Origin: Pectobacterium brasiliense
GTDB lineage: Bacteria > Pseudomonadota > Gammaproteobacteria > Enterobacterales > Enterobacteriaceae
Length of the DNA: 55,803 nt
Direction: 5' to 3'
Assembly: GCF_013449685.1 (NCBI RefSeq)
Contig: NZ_JACDSF010000001.1
Coordinates: forward strand, 1 to 55,803
The position numbers were made by a program, and so were the translations under genes. Numbering within the stretch: the first letter of the stretch is position 1; each line of letters opens with the position of its first letter. The notes beneath the pieces are model-generated. The model made no database searches and was not told where the DNA came from. It saw nothing but the letters and a program-made list of their open reading frames with translations. Shown here piece by piece: positions 1 through 8,935 of this stretch.

Positions 1-241
1 AAATATATGTTCTACTAATTGGAGTCATTACCCACTCGATTATCAAAAACCCTAATAATAGTCAGGCAGTCATAGTATCGTCTTATTCCATCTCCTGATT
101 TGCTTTAAACGTGTAAGTCACTTGATCTAAATCATAATCTGGCCGTATGCATTTTGATTTTATGGAAATCCCGCTATGGGAAATATAACCAATAAATTCG
201 TTTCATTAAGCATGCGCATGACTGCGTGTCGCGGAGGATGT

Positions 242-499
242 ATGTCTGTAATTCGCACGTGTTTAAGTCTGTTTGGTGGTGATACGGTCATTGTTAGGTG
301 TACAAATACATTTGAAGTGCAAATGAGCAGTAGTGAACAGGAAACCATGACGGAAGAGAATAGTGCTACGCAGGATTCTATTTGTCGTCATGCTGAAGGC
401 GAAGTGTATTTAACGGTCCCTTATACTGGGATTTGGGATGTCGTGATCCGAGCAAAAAACGACACACCTGAGCATTCAATAACCTATTTTCCTGCCTGA
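242..499 (+). CDS. Small DUF1883-like protein
   Basis: A protein of 85 residues. The C-terminal stretch YTGIWDVVIRAKND, preceded by a GDTVIVRC-type beta segment, resembles the DUF1883 family (short all-beta proteins ending in a TGYWNVVI-like motif). That assignment is from memory of the family. Function is unknown. I chose the start at 242 because GGAGG lies at 233-237; an upstream in-frame ATG at 176 would give 107 residues without an obvious ribosome site. The surrounding DNA is AT-rich and holds no other gene, and the next gene starts about 400 bases downstream, so it looks monocistronic. No signal peptide or membrane segment is visible. Confidence 0.55.
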   Translation: MSVIRTCLSLFGGDTVIVRCTNTFEVQMSSSEQETMTEENSATQDSICRHAEGEVYLTVPYTGIWDVVIRAKNDTPEHSITYFPA

Positions 500-894
500 T
501 GACACCTTGGTTGGTTATATTCTGTTAATAACTTGATAATACCTTGTCTTTATCTGGTCATGAGTACTTGAATATACCAACCTTTCCCTTCCTTTTCTTC
601 TCTCATCGCTCAACGTTGTGAGTGCGTCAGTATCTTTTTATTGCGCTTTTCATCTATTATCTTAATTGATGCTTCCACTTGTTATTCTTAATAATTTGTA
701 AAGATGATAGAGTCTGGATCTTTTGCCATACTCATACTTAGCCACTATGCATCTTGACTCTTGGCAAGATTAAGGGGGCTTTGGTTTGCTAACGTTGGTT
801 TGCTGTTCTTATCATGCTCATTGCTGCAACATTTTGGATTTATAGCTAAATTTTTGTCTAATCTGAACATTAATACGGTGGGAGGGGGGAACCC
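500..894. other. AT-rich intergenic stretch, no gene seen
   Basis: About 395 bases with no convincing reading frame. It presumably carries the promoter and leader of the cyclic-di-GMP gene that follows. A short imperfect direct repeat (TTGGTTTGCT twice near 781-802) is the only structure noticed. A strong purine-rich ribosome site (GGGAGGGGGGA) ends just before the ATG at 895. Confidence 0.5.
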
Positions 895-3063
895 ATGAGT
901 CGTGCCCCAATAAGCAAAGATGAAGACAAACGTCTTGCTGCTCTTCGTGAGTATGGAATTAAGAACGTATTATTCGACCCAGGTCTGAGTAACCTGATTA
1001 GTCTGGCCGCTAACATCTTCAGCGTGCCTATCGTTTTGGTGTCGTTGGTCGAGGCTGAACGCCAATTGTTTGCCGCTAGTATAGGCGTTTCTTTTTGTGA
1101 AACGCCTCGCGATATCTCTTTTTGCGCGCATACGATCCTAAAGAAAAAGATCATGGTCGTGCCGGATGCCCTTAAGGATGCCCGTTTTAAAAATAACCCA
1201 CTGGTTGTAGGCGTTCCCTACATTCGTTTTTATGCTGGCATTCCATTAATTACACCGTCTGGGCATGCCATCGGCACCTTGTGCATTATCGATTTGAAAC
1301 CCAGAGCGACATTCACTAAACGTGATGAGCATAATTTGCAAGATCTGGCTTCATTAGTCATGGATAAGCTGGAAATGCGACGTCTGGAACTGGCGCGTAA
1401 AGCCAGTCAGGTGCGTTTTGAAAATATTGCCAATACCTCGCCCGATACCATTTTGTGCGTTAATGAGAAGGGGATGATCACCTTCTGGAATACCGCAGCG
1501 GAACACATGCTGCAATATCCTGACGAGGAAATTATTGGCCGCAGTATTAATACCATCGTGCCTGATGCCTTTGTCGTGCAGCTCGATCATCTGATCACCG
1601 ATCGGGATTCGCTGATGAAAGGCGTGACGCTGGAACTGAACGTACAAGCCAAAAGCGGTTGTCTGGTTCCAGTCGAATTGTCGGTTTCGATGTGGGAAGA
1701 CAACGACAATGTTAGCTATGGCGCGATATTGCGTGACATTACAGAACGGCGACGCAATGAAGAGCGGCTGTTCTTACTCGCGCATCTGGATCCACTAACC
1801 GGATTGGCAAACCGTACGCTGCTGACATCCAATCTGGAAACTGCACTCAAGAATGAACCTGCGGTTTGTATCATGATGGTCGATCTGGACGGGTTTAAGG
1901 ATGTGAATGACAGCCTGGGGCATTCCTGCGGCGATCATATTCTGGTACATGTCGCCAAAAAAATAAAAGCCACGGTTCGCTCCGGTGATGTTGTTGCGCG
2001 AATGGGCGGGGACGAGTTTGCGCTACTGTTTCCCGGCCTGAATGACAAAAAGGTCGCGGGCAGAATTGCCGATCAAATCATCCATGAAATTTCCCAAGCG
2101 ATAATTATTGACGATCATCAAATCAATATTAGTGCCAGTATCGGTGCGGTGCTGTACCCAGAATACGGGCTGACCGTGCAGGATCTGTTGACCAGCGCGG
2201 ATCTTGCGCTGTATCAGGCGAAATCTGCAGGTCGAAACTGCTACCGCTTTTTTACGCGCGAGCTGCTTGAGGCCTTTCAGGCTAAGCATGCCTTCCAGTT
2301 AGAATTTGTGCGCGCTTACGAGCAGCATGAGTTTGAGATGTTCTATCAGCCACAGGTCAAACTGGCGACCAATGAGGTTGTTGGTGCTGAGGCGCTGCTG
2401 CGTTGGCGTCATCCGGAAAGAGGGCTGCTTAGCCCTGCGGCATTTCTTACCGCATTGGAAAACGGCCCGTGGGCAGAACGCGTCGGGGATTGGATCGTCG
2501 AAACGGCATGCAGGCAGGCGGCGGAATGGAGCGAGGCGAGCGACAGCTATTTTCGTATCAGCATTAATCTTTTCAGCGCACAGTTTCGTACCGGTATGTT
2601 GGCGCAAAAGATTATGGATATTCTTGCGCGTACCGGGTTACAACCCAGTTCGCTGGAGCTGGAAATCACGGAAAATATCATCCTGCGTTACGATGAAAGC
2701 ATGCTACAGCCGTTAAATTCGCTACGTGAAGCGGGAATTGGTATTGCCTTTGATGATTATGGCACGGGCTATGCCTCGCTCAGTATGCTTAAAAACTACC
2801 CAGTGACTCGGTTGAAAATCGATCAAACTTTTGTTCGAACCATGTGCGAGTCTCCGCCGGATGCGGCGATTGTCCGGGCGATCTTGTATCTCGGGAAAAG
2901 TTTCGGCCTGGGTGTGATTGCAGAGGGTGTGGAAACATTAGAGCAGAGCGAGCGTCTGCGGGGTAAAGGGTGTGAGGAAGCGCAGGGGTATCTGTTTGGG
3001 CATCCGATGCCTGCGGAGGAATTCACCCAATTGCTGAAACTGAATAAGCCAATAGACGTGTAA
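895..3063 (+). CDS. GAF-PAS-GGDEF-EAL cyclic-di-GMP cyclase/phosphodiesterase
   Basis: A protein of 722 residues predicted to make and/or break cyclic-di-GMP in the cytoplasm; no membrane segment is seen. Domain order is GAF (about 20-165), PAS (about 170-285), GGDEF (about 290-455) and EAL (about 465-715). The GGDEF motif is intact at 371-375, with an RxxD inhibitory-site motif (RSGD, 362-365) exactly five residues before it. The EAL motif is intact (EALLRW from 499), and LEITEN, FDDYGTGYAS, LKIDQTF and AEGVET are also present, so both activities could be retained. Which one dominates cannot be read from sequence. It appears monocistronic, with a hairpin after the stop. The GAF domain sits where a small-molecule or redox signal would be sensed; the ligand is unknown. 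Confidence 0.9.
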   Translation: MSRAPISKDEDKRLAALREYGIKNVLFDPGLSNLISLAANIFSVPIVLVSLVEAERQLFAASIGVSFCETPRDISFCAHTILKKKIMVVPDALKDARFKNNPLVVGVPYIRFYAGIPLITPSGHAIGTLCIIDLKPRATFTKRDEHNLQDLASLVMDKLEMRRLELARKASQVRFENIANTSPDTILCVNEKGMITFWNTAAEHMLQYPDEEIIGRSINTIVPDAFVVQLDHLITDRDSLMKGVTLELNVQAKSGCLVPVELSVSMWEDNDNVSYGAILRDITERRRNEERLFLLAHLDPLTGLANRTLLTSNLETALKNEPAVCIMMVDLDGFKDVNDSLGHSCGDHILVHVAKKIKATVRSGDVVARMGGDEFALLFPGLNDKKVAGRIADQIIHEISQAIIIDDHQINISASIGAVLYPEYGLTVQDLLTSADLALYQAKSAGRNCYRFFTRELLEAFQAKHAFQLEFVRAYEQHEFEMFYQPQVKLATNEVVGAEALLRWRHPERGLLSPAAFLTALENGPWAERVGDWIVETACRQAAEWSEASDSYFRISINLFSAQFRTGMLAQKIMDILARTGLQPSSLELEITENIILRYDESMLQPLNSLREAGIGIAFDDYGTGYASLSMLKNYPVTRLKIDQTFVRTMCESPPDAAIVRAILYLGKSFGLGVIAEGVETLEQSERLRGKGCEEAQGYLFGHPMPAEEFTQLLKLNKPIDV

Positions 3064-3103
3064 GCAAGATAGACGAACAGCGTTTTACCATCCTGTCCTA
3101 CCA

Positions 3104-3127
3104 GAAAGCCAGCGTTCGCTGGCTTTC
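3104..3127 (+). terminator. Hairpin after the GGDEF-EAL gene
   Basis: A perfect 10-bp stem (GAAAGCCAGC / GCTGGCTTTC) around a GTTC-type loop, followed by a short T-containing run. It lies between the cyclic-di-GMP gene and ypdA. Confidence 0.6.
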
Positions 3128-3224
3128 ATACTTTGCACTCGCCGCGCGGTTCACAGACTAAAAAGTGGAATATGGATCACATTTTTTCTATAGTGCTGGC
3201 TCGTAACCCAGTACCGGATGTCCC

Positions 3225-4970
3225 GTGCACGAAATATTTGAGATGCTCCTTGCGGTCTTCGACCGCGCCGCGCTGATGCTGATTTGTCTGTTTTTCCTGA
3301 CAAGAACGCGTCAGTTCCGGCAATTACTGCAAAAAGAGCAACACTCGCCAGGAGAGCGGGTGACGGTGACGGCCATCTTTTCGCTGTTTGCGCTGTTTGG
3401 TACGTATTCCGGCATTAATGTTGAAGGGTCGCTCGTCAACGTACGCGTGATTGCCGTGATGTCCGGCGGTATTCTCTTCGGTCCTTGGGTAGGCATTGCG
3501 ACCGGTATCATTGCGGGAGCACATCGTTACCTCATTGATATCGATGGCATCACCTCCGTCCCTTGCCTGATTACCAGCATCATCGCGGGTATCACTTCTG
3601 GCTACATCAATAAGAAAGTCAAAAAAGAACAGCAGTGGAGCATCGGGATTCTGGGCGGCATGCTGTGTGAGTCGTTAACCATGTTGCTGGTTGTGGCATG
3701 GGCGACGCCGATTGAATTAGGGCTGGATATTGTTTCAAAAATCGCCGTGCCGATGATTCTTGGCTCTGTCTGTATTGGCCTGATCGTCCTGCTGGTGCAA
3801 AGCGTGGCGAATGAAAAAGAGGTCATTGCCGCCAGACAGGCCAAACTCGCGCTGGATATTGCACACAAGACATTGCCGTATTTCCGCAATATCAACAGCG
3901 ATTCACTGACGGCCATCTGTAGGATCATTCGGACTGAAATTAATGCAGATGCGGTGGCAATAACGAACACGCAGCACATTCAGGCGTATGTGGGAATTGG
4001 GGAAGAAAAGTATAATATCGGCCACGACATTATCAGCCCAATGACGCAGCAGGCGATTCATGACGGGAAAATCATCATTAAAAATAATGATGAACAGCAC
4101 CTGACGCCGGAAATCCATTCGATGATCGTCATCCCGCTGTGGGAACACGGGCAGGTAACCGGCACGCTGAAAATCTATTATCGCCATGCGCATAAAATTA
4201 CCTATTCATTACGCGTGATGGCCGTCGGTTTATCGCAAATCATGTCAACGCAAATTGAAGTGTCCCGCACAGAGCAACTGCGTGATATGGCAAATAAAGC
4301 GGAACTGAGAGCGCTACAAAGTAAGATCAATCCGCACTTTCTTTTTAATGCGCTGAATGCGATTTCCTCATCTATTCGTATTAATCCCGATACCGCGCGC
4401 CAGTTGGTGATCAATCTGTCTCGCTATTTGCGCTATAACCTCGAACTTAACGACGATGAGCTGATCGATATAAAGAAAGAGCTGTACCAAATTCAGGATT
4501 ATATCGCGATTGAGCAGGCACGGTTCGGTGCCAAGTTAACGGTGATTTACGATATCGACGACGATTTAGCGTACAAAATCCCCAGCTTGTTAATTCAGCC
4601 GCTGGTCGAAAACGCGATTGTGCACGGTATTCAGCCTTGCAGAGGCAAGGGGACCGTGGTGTTGTCCGTGAAGGATCAGGGCGATAAGTTGCTGGTGGCG
4701 GTCAAAGATACGGGTAATGGCATTAGTCAGGAAACGATGGATCGCGTCGCGCGTAATGAATTGCCAGGGAATAGAATTGGCCTGTTGAATGTCCATCACC
4801 GGGTCCGCTTGCTCTATGGCGATGGGCTGCATATTCGCCGCCTGGAACCGGGGACCGAAATTTATTTCTACATTCCACGAGAAGACAAAACCCCGTCGGC
4901 GTTGCCGGATGCCATTCAGGTGCCACAACCGGGATATTCTGCTGCTGAACAAACAGGAGGCAACCCATGA
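3225..4970 (+). CDS. ypdA: LytS-family sensor kinase YpdA (PyrS)
   Basis: A membrane sensor kinase of 581 residues, recognised as YpdA from near-identical segments such as the opening [17 protein letters not shown] and [18 protein letters not shown]. In E. coli YpdA/YpdB is a high-affinity extracellular pyruvate-sensing pair, also called PyrSR. An N-terminal 5TM-LYT membrane sensor (about 1-195) is followed by a GAF-like region (about 220-345), a His_kinase region with phospho-accepting His371 (NPHFLFN) and an ATPase domain ([25 protein letters not shown]). The start is a GTG, matching the conserved N-terminus. The C-terminal tail after the ATPase is a little longer than in E. coli. Its TGA overlaps the ypdB ATG by four bases (ATGA), so the two are translationally coupled. 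Confidence 0.93.
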   Translation: MHEIFEMLLAVFDRAALMLICLFFLTRTRQFRQLLQKEQHSPGERVTVTAIFSLFALFGTYSGINVEGSLVNVRVIAVMSGGILFGPWVGIATGIIAGAHRYLIDIDGITSVPCLITSIIAGITSGYINKKVKKEQQWSIGILGGMLCESLTMLLVVAWATPIELGLDIVSKIAVPMILGSVCIGLIVLLVQSVANEKEVIAARQAKLALDIAHKTLPYFRNINSDSLTAICRIIRTEINADAVAITNTQHIQAYVGIGEEKYNIGHDIISPMTQQAIHDGKIIIKNNDEQHLTPEIHSMIVIPLWEHGQVTGTLKIYYRHAHKITYSLRVMAVGLSQIMSTQIEVSRTEQLRDMANKAELRALQSKINPHFLFNALNAISSSIRINPDTARQLVINLSRYLRYNLELNDDELIDIKKELYQIQDYIAIEQARFGAKLTVIYDIDDDLAYKIPSLLIQPLVENAIVHGIQPCRGKGTVVLSVKDQGDKLLVAVKDTGNGISQETMDRVARNELPGNRIGLLNVHHRVRLLYGDGLHIRRLEPGTEIYFYIPREDKTPSALPDAIQVPQPGYSAAEQTGGNP

Positions 4971-5716
4971 AAGCCATTATTGTTGAAGATGAGTTCCTCG
5001 CGCAGCAAGAGCTGAGTTACCTCATCAAACAGCACAGTGATATTACGATTGAGGCGACATTCGATGACGGGCTGGATGTATTGAAATATCTGCAACATAA
5101 CGACGTCGATGCGATCTTTTTGGATATCAATATCCCCTCGTTAGATGGCGTCTGGCTGGCGCAAAATATCAGCAAATTTGCTCATAAGCCTTACATTATT
5201 TTTATTACGGCGTACAAAGAACATGCGGTTGAGGCGTTTGAAGTCGAAGCCTTCGATTACATTCTCAAGCCGTATCATGAATCGCGCATTGTTACGATGT
5301 TGCGTAAGCTGGAAACGACCTGGCAACAGCGACAAATGGCGCCTGCTGTTGAAACGGGCGTGCCTTCTGGTGCCCCGAGAAGTGCGCAGCACACCATTAA
5401 CCTGATGAAAGACGAACGGATTATCGTCACGGATATTAACAATATCTACTATGCGGCTGCGCAGGAAAAGGTCACGCTGGTTTATACCCGGCGTGAGGAA
5501 TTCATCATGCCGATGAATATTACGGAGTTTTGCAGTCGCTTGCCGGAAGACTACTTCTTCCGCTGCCATCGCTCTTACTGCGTCAACCTGACGAAAATCC
5601 GTGAAATTGTGCCGTGGTTTAACAATACCTATATTCTGCGATTGAACGATCTAGATTTTGAAGTCCCGGTAAGCCGAAGCAAGATAAAGGCGTTCAGGTC
5701 ATTGATGCGCCTTTAA
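4967..5716 (+). CDS. ypdB: LytTR response regulator YpdB (PyrR)
   Basis: A protein of 249 residues. The receiver domain (1-about 120) has acidic residues near the start (EDE) and phospho-acceptor Asp53 in [11 protein letters not shown]. The C-terminal LytTR DNA-binding domain (about 145-249) carries the typical [12 protein letters not shown] and [13 protein letters not shown] segments. A variable linker (about 121-145) joins them. A strong ribosome site (AGGAGG) precedes the ATG inside the end of ypdA. In E. coli YpdB activates yhjX, and here yhjX is the next gene downstream, with a YpdB-type direct repeat between them. The pair plus target form a compact regulatory cassette. Confidence 0.93.
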   Translation: MKAIIVEDEFLAQQELSYLIKQHSDITIEATFDDGLDVLKYLQHNDVDAIFLDINIPSLDGVWLAQNISKFAHKPYIIFITAYKEHAVEAFEVEAFDYILKPYHESRIVTMLRKLETTWQQRQMAPAVETGVPSGAPRSAQHTINLMKDERIIVTDINNIYYAAAQEKVTLVYTRREEFIMPMNITEFCSRLPEDYFFRCHRSYCVNLTKIREIVPWFNNTYILRLNDLDFEVPVSRSKIKAFRSLMRL

Positions 5717-5717
5717 C

Positions 5718-5748
5718 GGCATTTCATTCCGCGTTTCAGGCATCTCAT
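5718..5748 (+). promoter_or_regulatory. YpdB operator: direct repeat upstream of yhjX
   Basis: GGCATTTCAT (5718-5727) and GGCATCTCAT (5739-5748) are separated by exactly 11 bases. The YpdB box described for E. coli yhjX, as I recall it, is two GGCATTTCAT direct repeats with an 11-base spacer; here only one base differs. It starts two bases after the ypdB stop codon and about 150 bases before yhjX. Confidence 0.85.
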
Positions 5749-5900
5749 TCCCCATTCGATCAACCACTGTCAGCCCGCTTGTATACTGGCCTCAGCCCAT
5801 AAGCTGACAGTGTTTTGATGAAATTTCTCTTCTCCACATCAGCTTATATTTTTTAGCGTACCGAGTGAATCGGACCAATTTTTGATGTAGGGGAAAGCCC

Positions 5901-7124
5901 ATGAATACCAAACCAGTTAACCGGGGATTAATCGTCCTCGGTACGATCATCACCCAAATGGGACTCGGCACGATTTACACCTGGAGTTTATTCAACCAGC
6001 CGCTGGTGGACAAATTTGGCTGGACGCTGAGCTCCGTGGCGACGACGTTTTCCATTACCAGTTTCTGTCTGGCCTTTGCCACGCTGTTTGCCGGTAAATT
6101 TCAGGAGCGTATTGGTCTGCGCCGCTTAACGATGATCGCTGGTATCGCACTGGGTGCGGGTCTGATGGCGAGTGCAGTAAGCCCGTCGCTGACGCTGATT
6201 TATCTGCTGATGGGCGTTGTTGTCGGTTTTGCGGACGGCACAGCTTACATCACGACGCTGTCCAATCTGATCAAGTGGTTCCCTAACCGGAAAGGGTTGA
6301 TTGCGGGCATTTCTGTTGGTGCCTTTGGTACCGGAAGCCTGCTGTTCAAATACGTAAACAGCTTTTTGATTGCGGAAGTCGGTGTGTCAGAAGCCTTTTT
6401 CTACTGGGGCATTATTGTCATGGCGATGATTTTGGTTGGTAGCTCACTGCTGAAAGAACCTGCTGCAGTACCGGTTCAACAGGTTGCTGTTCAGGGGCAG
6501 GCGCGTGATTTCTCGCTGGCTGAAATGTTGGCAACTAAAGAATCGTATTTGCTGTTTATTATCTTCTTCACCGCGTGCATGAGCGGCCTGTATTTGATTG
6601 GCATTGTGAAAGATATCGGCGTGCAAATGGCCGGAATGGATATGGCAATGGCGGCCAATGCCGTGTCTGCGATTGCGATTTTTAATACCGTCGGACGGAT
6701 TGTGCTTGGTGCGCTTTCCGATAATGTCGGACGTATGCGGGTGATCAGTTTTACCCTGTTCGTGACGATTCTGGCGGTGTCAGTGATGACATTCCTGCCG
6801 CTTAACCCGCTCCTGTTCTTTACCTGTGTCAGCGCGATTGCCTTCTGCTTTGGCGGCAATATCACGGTGTTCCCGGCGATTGTGGGCGATTTCTTTGGCC
6901 TGAAAAATCACAGCAAAAACTACGGCGTGATTTATCAGGGGTTCGGTATCGGTGCATTGTCTGGTTCGTTTATCTCGGCTCAGCTTGGAGGCTTTCAGGC
7001 TACCTTTATGGCCATCATCATTATGTCTGTCGTTTCGCTGCTGATCACCCTGTGGGTTAAACCGCCGAAACATCAACCCGTTGCTGCTTCAATGCGTACG
7101 GATATGGCACACGCACAGAGCTAA
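5901..7124 (+). CDS. yhjX: MFS transporter YhjX, YpdB target
   Basis: A major facilitator protein of 407 residues with about 12 membrane segments, of the oxalate/formate antiporter-like subgroup. Conserved segments match E. coli YhjX: GTIITQ, YTWSLFN, TLSNLIKWFPNRKGLI, FTACMSGLYLIGIVKDI, KNYGVIYQGFGIG. In E. coli it is strongly induced by YpdAB in response to pyruvate and has been proposed to move pyruvate or a related organic acid; the substrate here is inferred. The start at 5901 follows AGGGGAAAG. It appears to be transcribed alone from the promoter carrying the YpdB repeat. The C-terminal tail is soluble and about 25 residues long. Confidence 0.88.
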   Translation: MNTKPVNRGLIVLGTIITQMGLGTIYTWSLFNQPLVDKFGWTLSSVATTFSITSFCLAFATLFAGKFQERIGLRRLTMIAGIALGAGLMASAVSPSLTLIYLLMGVVVGFADGTAYITTLSNLIKWFPNRKGLIAGISVGAFGTGSLLFKYVNSFLIAEVGVSEAFFYWGIIVMAMILVGSSLLKEPAAVPVQQVAVQGQARDFSLAEMLATKESYLLFIIFFTACMSGLYLIGIVKDIGVQMAGMDMAMAANAVSAIAIFNTVGRIVLGALSDNVGRMRVISFTLFVTILAVSVMTFLPLNPLLFFTCVSAIAFCFGGNITVFPAIVGDFFGLKNHSKNYGVIYQGFGIGALSGSFISAQLGGFQATFMAIIIMSVVSLLITLWVKPPKHQPVAASMRTDMAHAQS

Positions 7125-7137
7125 CCGAATATACGAA

Positions 7138-7536
7138 TGCAGGACAGCAGGGCTGGATATTACTGGAAGCCTTTAGCGTGTGGAATGGATTGCCGATTTC
7201 TAAGAAAAACAATGGCTTACATGGTGTCGATGCGCATCTGTTGGTGAACGGTCCGTTGCAGGTCGCCCACATCACCCAGCTTGCGGAGATGATGAAGAAG
7301 ACGGAATTTTTGATCATATTGATGCGGTGACCGAAGCGTATGCCGAGTTTCAACGGCTTGGGATTCGGATTTGGGTGAACACGCTGGATTGCTCGCATTC
7401 GCTCGACTATAGCGACACACGCGCCTTAGCTGAACCTGACGCTGTATGGGGCGCATTAATTCGCGCGGGTGTGGGGGCGATTCAGGTGGATCACGCTGCC
7501 GAATTTATCGAATTTCGGTCAATGTTGTCGTGCTGA
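7138..7536 (+). pseudogene. Remnant of a glycerophosphodiester phosphodiesterase
   Basis: Two adjacent frames carry protein-like sequence with no usable start. The second (from about 7300) reads through RIWVNTLD, LDYSDTRALAEPDAVWGAL and RAGVGAIQVDHAAEFIEF, which matches the C-terminal pattern of bacterial GDPD enzymes (WVNTL, DP..WG.L, GA..IQTD.P). The first frame (about 7160-7305) includes GLHGVDAHLLVNGPLQ and stops at 7330. A frameshift near 7300 and the missing catalytic N-terminal two-thirds indicate a decayed gene. The GDPD assignment of the second frame is fairly good; the first frame is less certain. Confidence 0.55.
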
Positions 7537-7624
7537 CATATTAGGATTGACAGCCGGCAGAATGTCGCTTTCCTTTTGAAAAGTGTAAAGTTATGTGGAT
7601 TTAGTAACTGAAAAGTTAAGAATG

Positions 7625-7650
7625 CTTGAAAATGCCACGGCAACCCATAC
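7625..7650 (+). promoter_or_regulatory. Sigma-32-like heat-shock promoter of htpX
   Basis: CTTGAAA (7625-7631), 12 bases, then CCCATAC (7644-7650). This fits the sigma-32 pattern CTTGAAA - CCCATnT. It ends 50 bases before the htpX start, and E. coli htpX is a heat-shock gene. The CCCATAC is also the left arm of a perfect inverted repeat with GTATGGG (7654-7660). Confidence 0.7.
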
Positions 7651-7699
7651 GATGTATGGGTGCAAACTTTATCTTTCTGCAAGAGGAAATCAGACCTTT

Positions 7700-8581
7700 A
7701 TGATGCGTATTGCGCTTTTCCTGATCACCAACCTGGCGGTGATGTTGGTTTTCGGGCTGGTACTCAGCCTGACGGGAATTCAGTCCAGCAGTGTCCAGGG
7801 CTTAATGATTATGGCTGGACTGTTTGGCTTTGGCGGTGCGTTTGTTTCACTGCTGATGTCTAAATGGATGGCGTTACGGTCCGTTGGCGGTGAAGTCATT
7901 GAACAACCACGTAACGAAACTGAACGCTGGCTGATGGAAACGGTTCGTTCACAGTCACAACAGGCTGGGATCGCGATGCCACAGGTGGCAATCTACCATG
8001 CACCGGACATCAACGCGTTCGCGACGGGAGCCCGTCGTGATGCGTCGCTGGTGGCTGTGAGTACTGGTTTACTGCAAAACATGAGCCGTGACGAAGCGGA
8101 AGCTGTTATCGCGCATGAGATTAGCCACATCGCGAATGGCGACATGGTGACCATGACGTTGGTTCAGGGGATCGTAAACACCTTCGTTATCTTTATCTCT
8201 CGTATCATCGCGCAAGTCGTTTCCAGTTTCCTGTCCGGCAACCGTGACGAAGGTGAAAGCAGTAACGGTAACCCGCTGGTTTACTTTGCTGTCGCCACCG
8301 TGCTGGAACTGGTGTTTGGCATTCTTGCCAGCATCATCACCATGTGGTTCTCACGCTACCGTGAATTCCATGCGGATGCCGGTTCAGCCAAGCTGGTGGG
8401 GCGTGAGAAAATGATCGCTGCCCTGCAACGCTTGAAGACCAGCTATGAGCCGCAGGAAGAGAGCAGCATGATGGCTTTCTGCATTAACGGAAAATCGAAA
8501 TCCTTCAGCGAACTGTTCATGTCACACCCGCCGTTGGATAAGCGTATCGAAGCGCTGCGCTCCGGCGAATACCTGAAGTAA
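7700..8581 (+). CDS. htpX: Membrane zinc metalloprotease HtpX
   Basis: A heat-shock inner-membrane protease of 293 residues, the same length as E. coli HtpX, working with FtsH in quality control of membrane proteins. Four hydrophobic segments are visible (about 4-26, 33-53, 155-180, 193-215). The zinc motif HEISH occupies 139-143, and a downstream Glu lies in [12 protein letters not shown]. The start is the first ATG of MMRIALF, matching E. coli, with a GAGGAA ribosome site; an in-frame ATG at 7595 would add 35 non-conserved residues. A sigma-32-like promoter lies just upstream and a GC-rich terminator follows. Confidence 0.96.
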   Translation: MMRIALFLITNLAVMLVFGLVLSLTGIQSSSVQGLMIMAGLFGFGGAFVSLLMSKWMALRSVGGEVIEQPRNETERWLMETVRSQSQQAGIAMPQVAIYHAPDINAFATGARRDASLVAVSTGLLQNMSRDEAEAVIAHEISHIANGDMVTMTLVQGIVNTFVIFISRIIAQVVSSFLSGNRDEGESSNGNPLVYFAVATVLELVFGILASIITMWFSRYREFHADAGSAKLVGREKMIAALQRLKTSYEPQEESSMMAFCINGKSKSFSELFMSHPPLDKRIEALRSGEYLK

Positions 8582-8613
8582 TTTACGATATTATCTTCTA
8601 CCGTTATCTTCCC

Positions 8614-8633
8614 AAAGGCCCATTCGGGCCTTT
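8614..8633 (+). terminator. Terminator of htpX
   Basis: Perfect stem AAAGGCCC / GGGCCTTT around an ATTC loop, followed by a T-rich stretch. Confidence 0.8.
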
Positions 8634-8757
8634 GTTATTTCTGCGTTTATTGGTTCATCGAACCTGCATTTTCTCCGCCCGAATGTTTTCATTAGATCTG
8701 AAACAGGTGGTGAAAATATGAAGAATGTTTTATAAAATAAAACCACGATCACGGAAA

Positions 8758-8776
8758 AATGAAACATTGTTTCTAT
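8758..8776 (+). promoter_or_regulatory. KdgR operator of ogl
   Basis: AATGAAACATTGTTTCTAT agrees with the KdgR-box core TRAAAYRNYGTTTCA at 14 of 15 positions. It lies about 160 bases before ogl; its repressor gene kdgR is the next gene after ogl. Confidence 0.85.
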
Positions 8777-8935
8777 AATGCCGATATAACAGGCGTCTCG
8801 CGTGAGATTGGTGGCCTGATTTTTGAACAACCGGTGTCGGGATAACCGATTTATCGGGCGATCGAAATGTCAGGTTATCGAAGAGTATGCGCGTGTGGTG
8901 CCAGATTCTTCATGATAAGTTCTAAGGATTTACGG

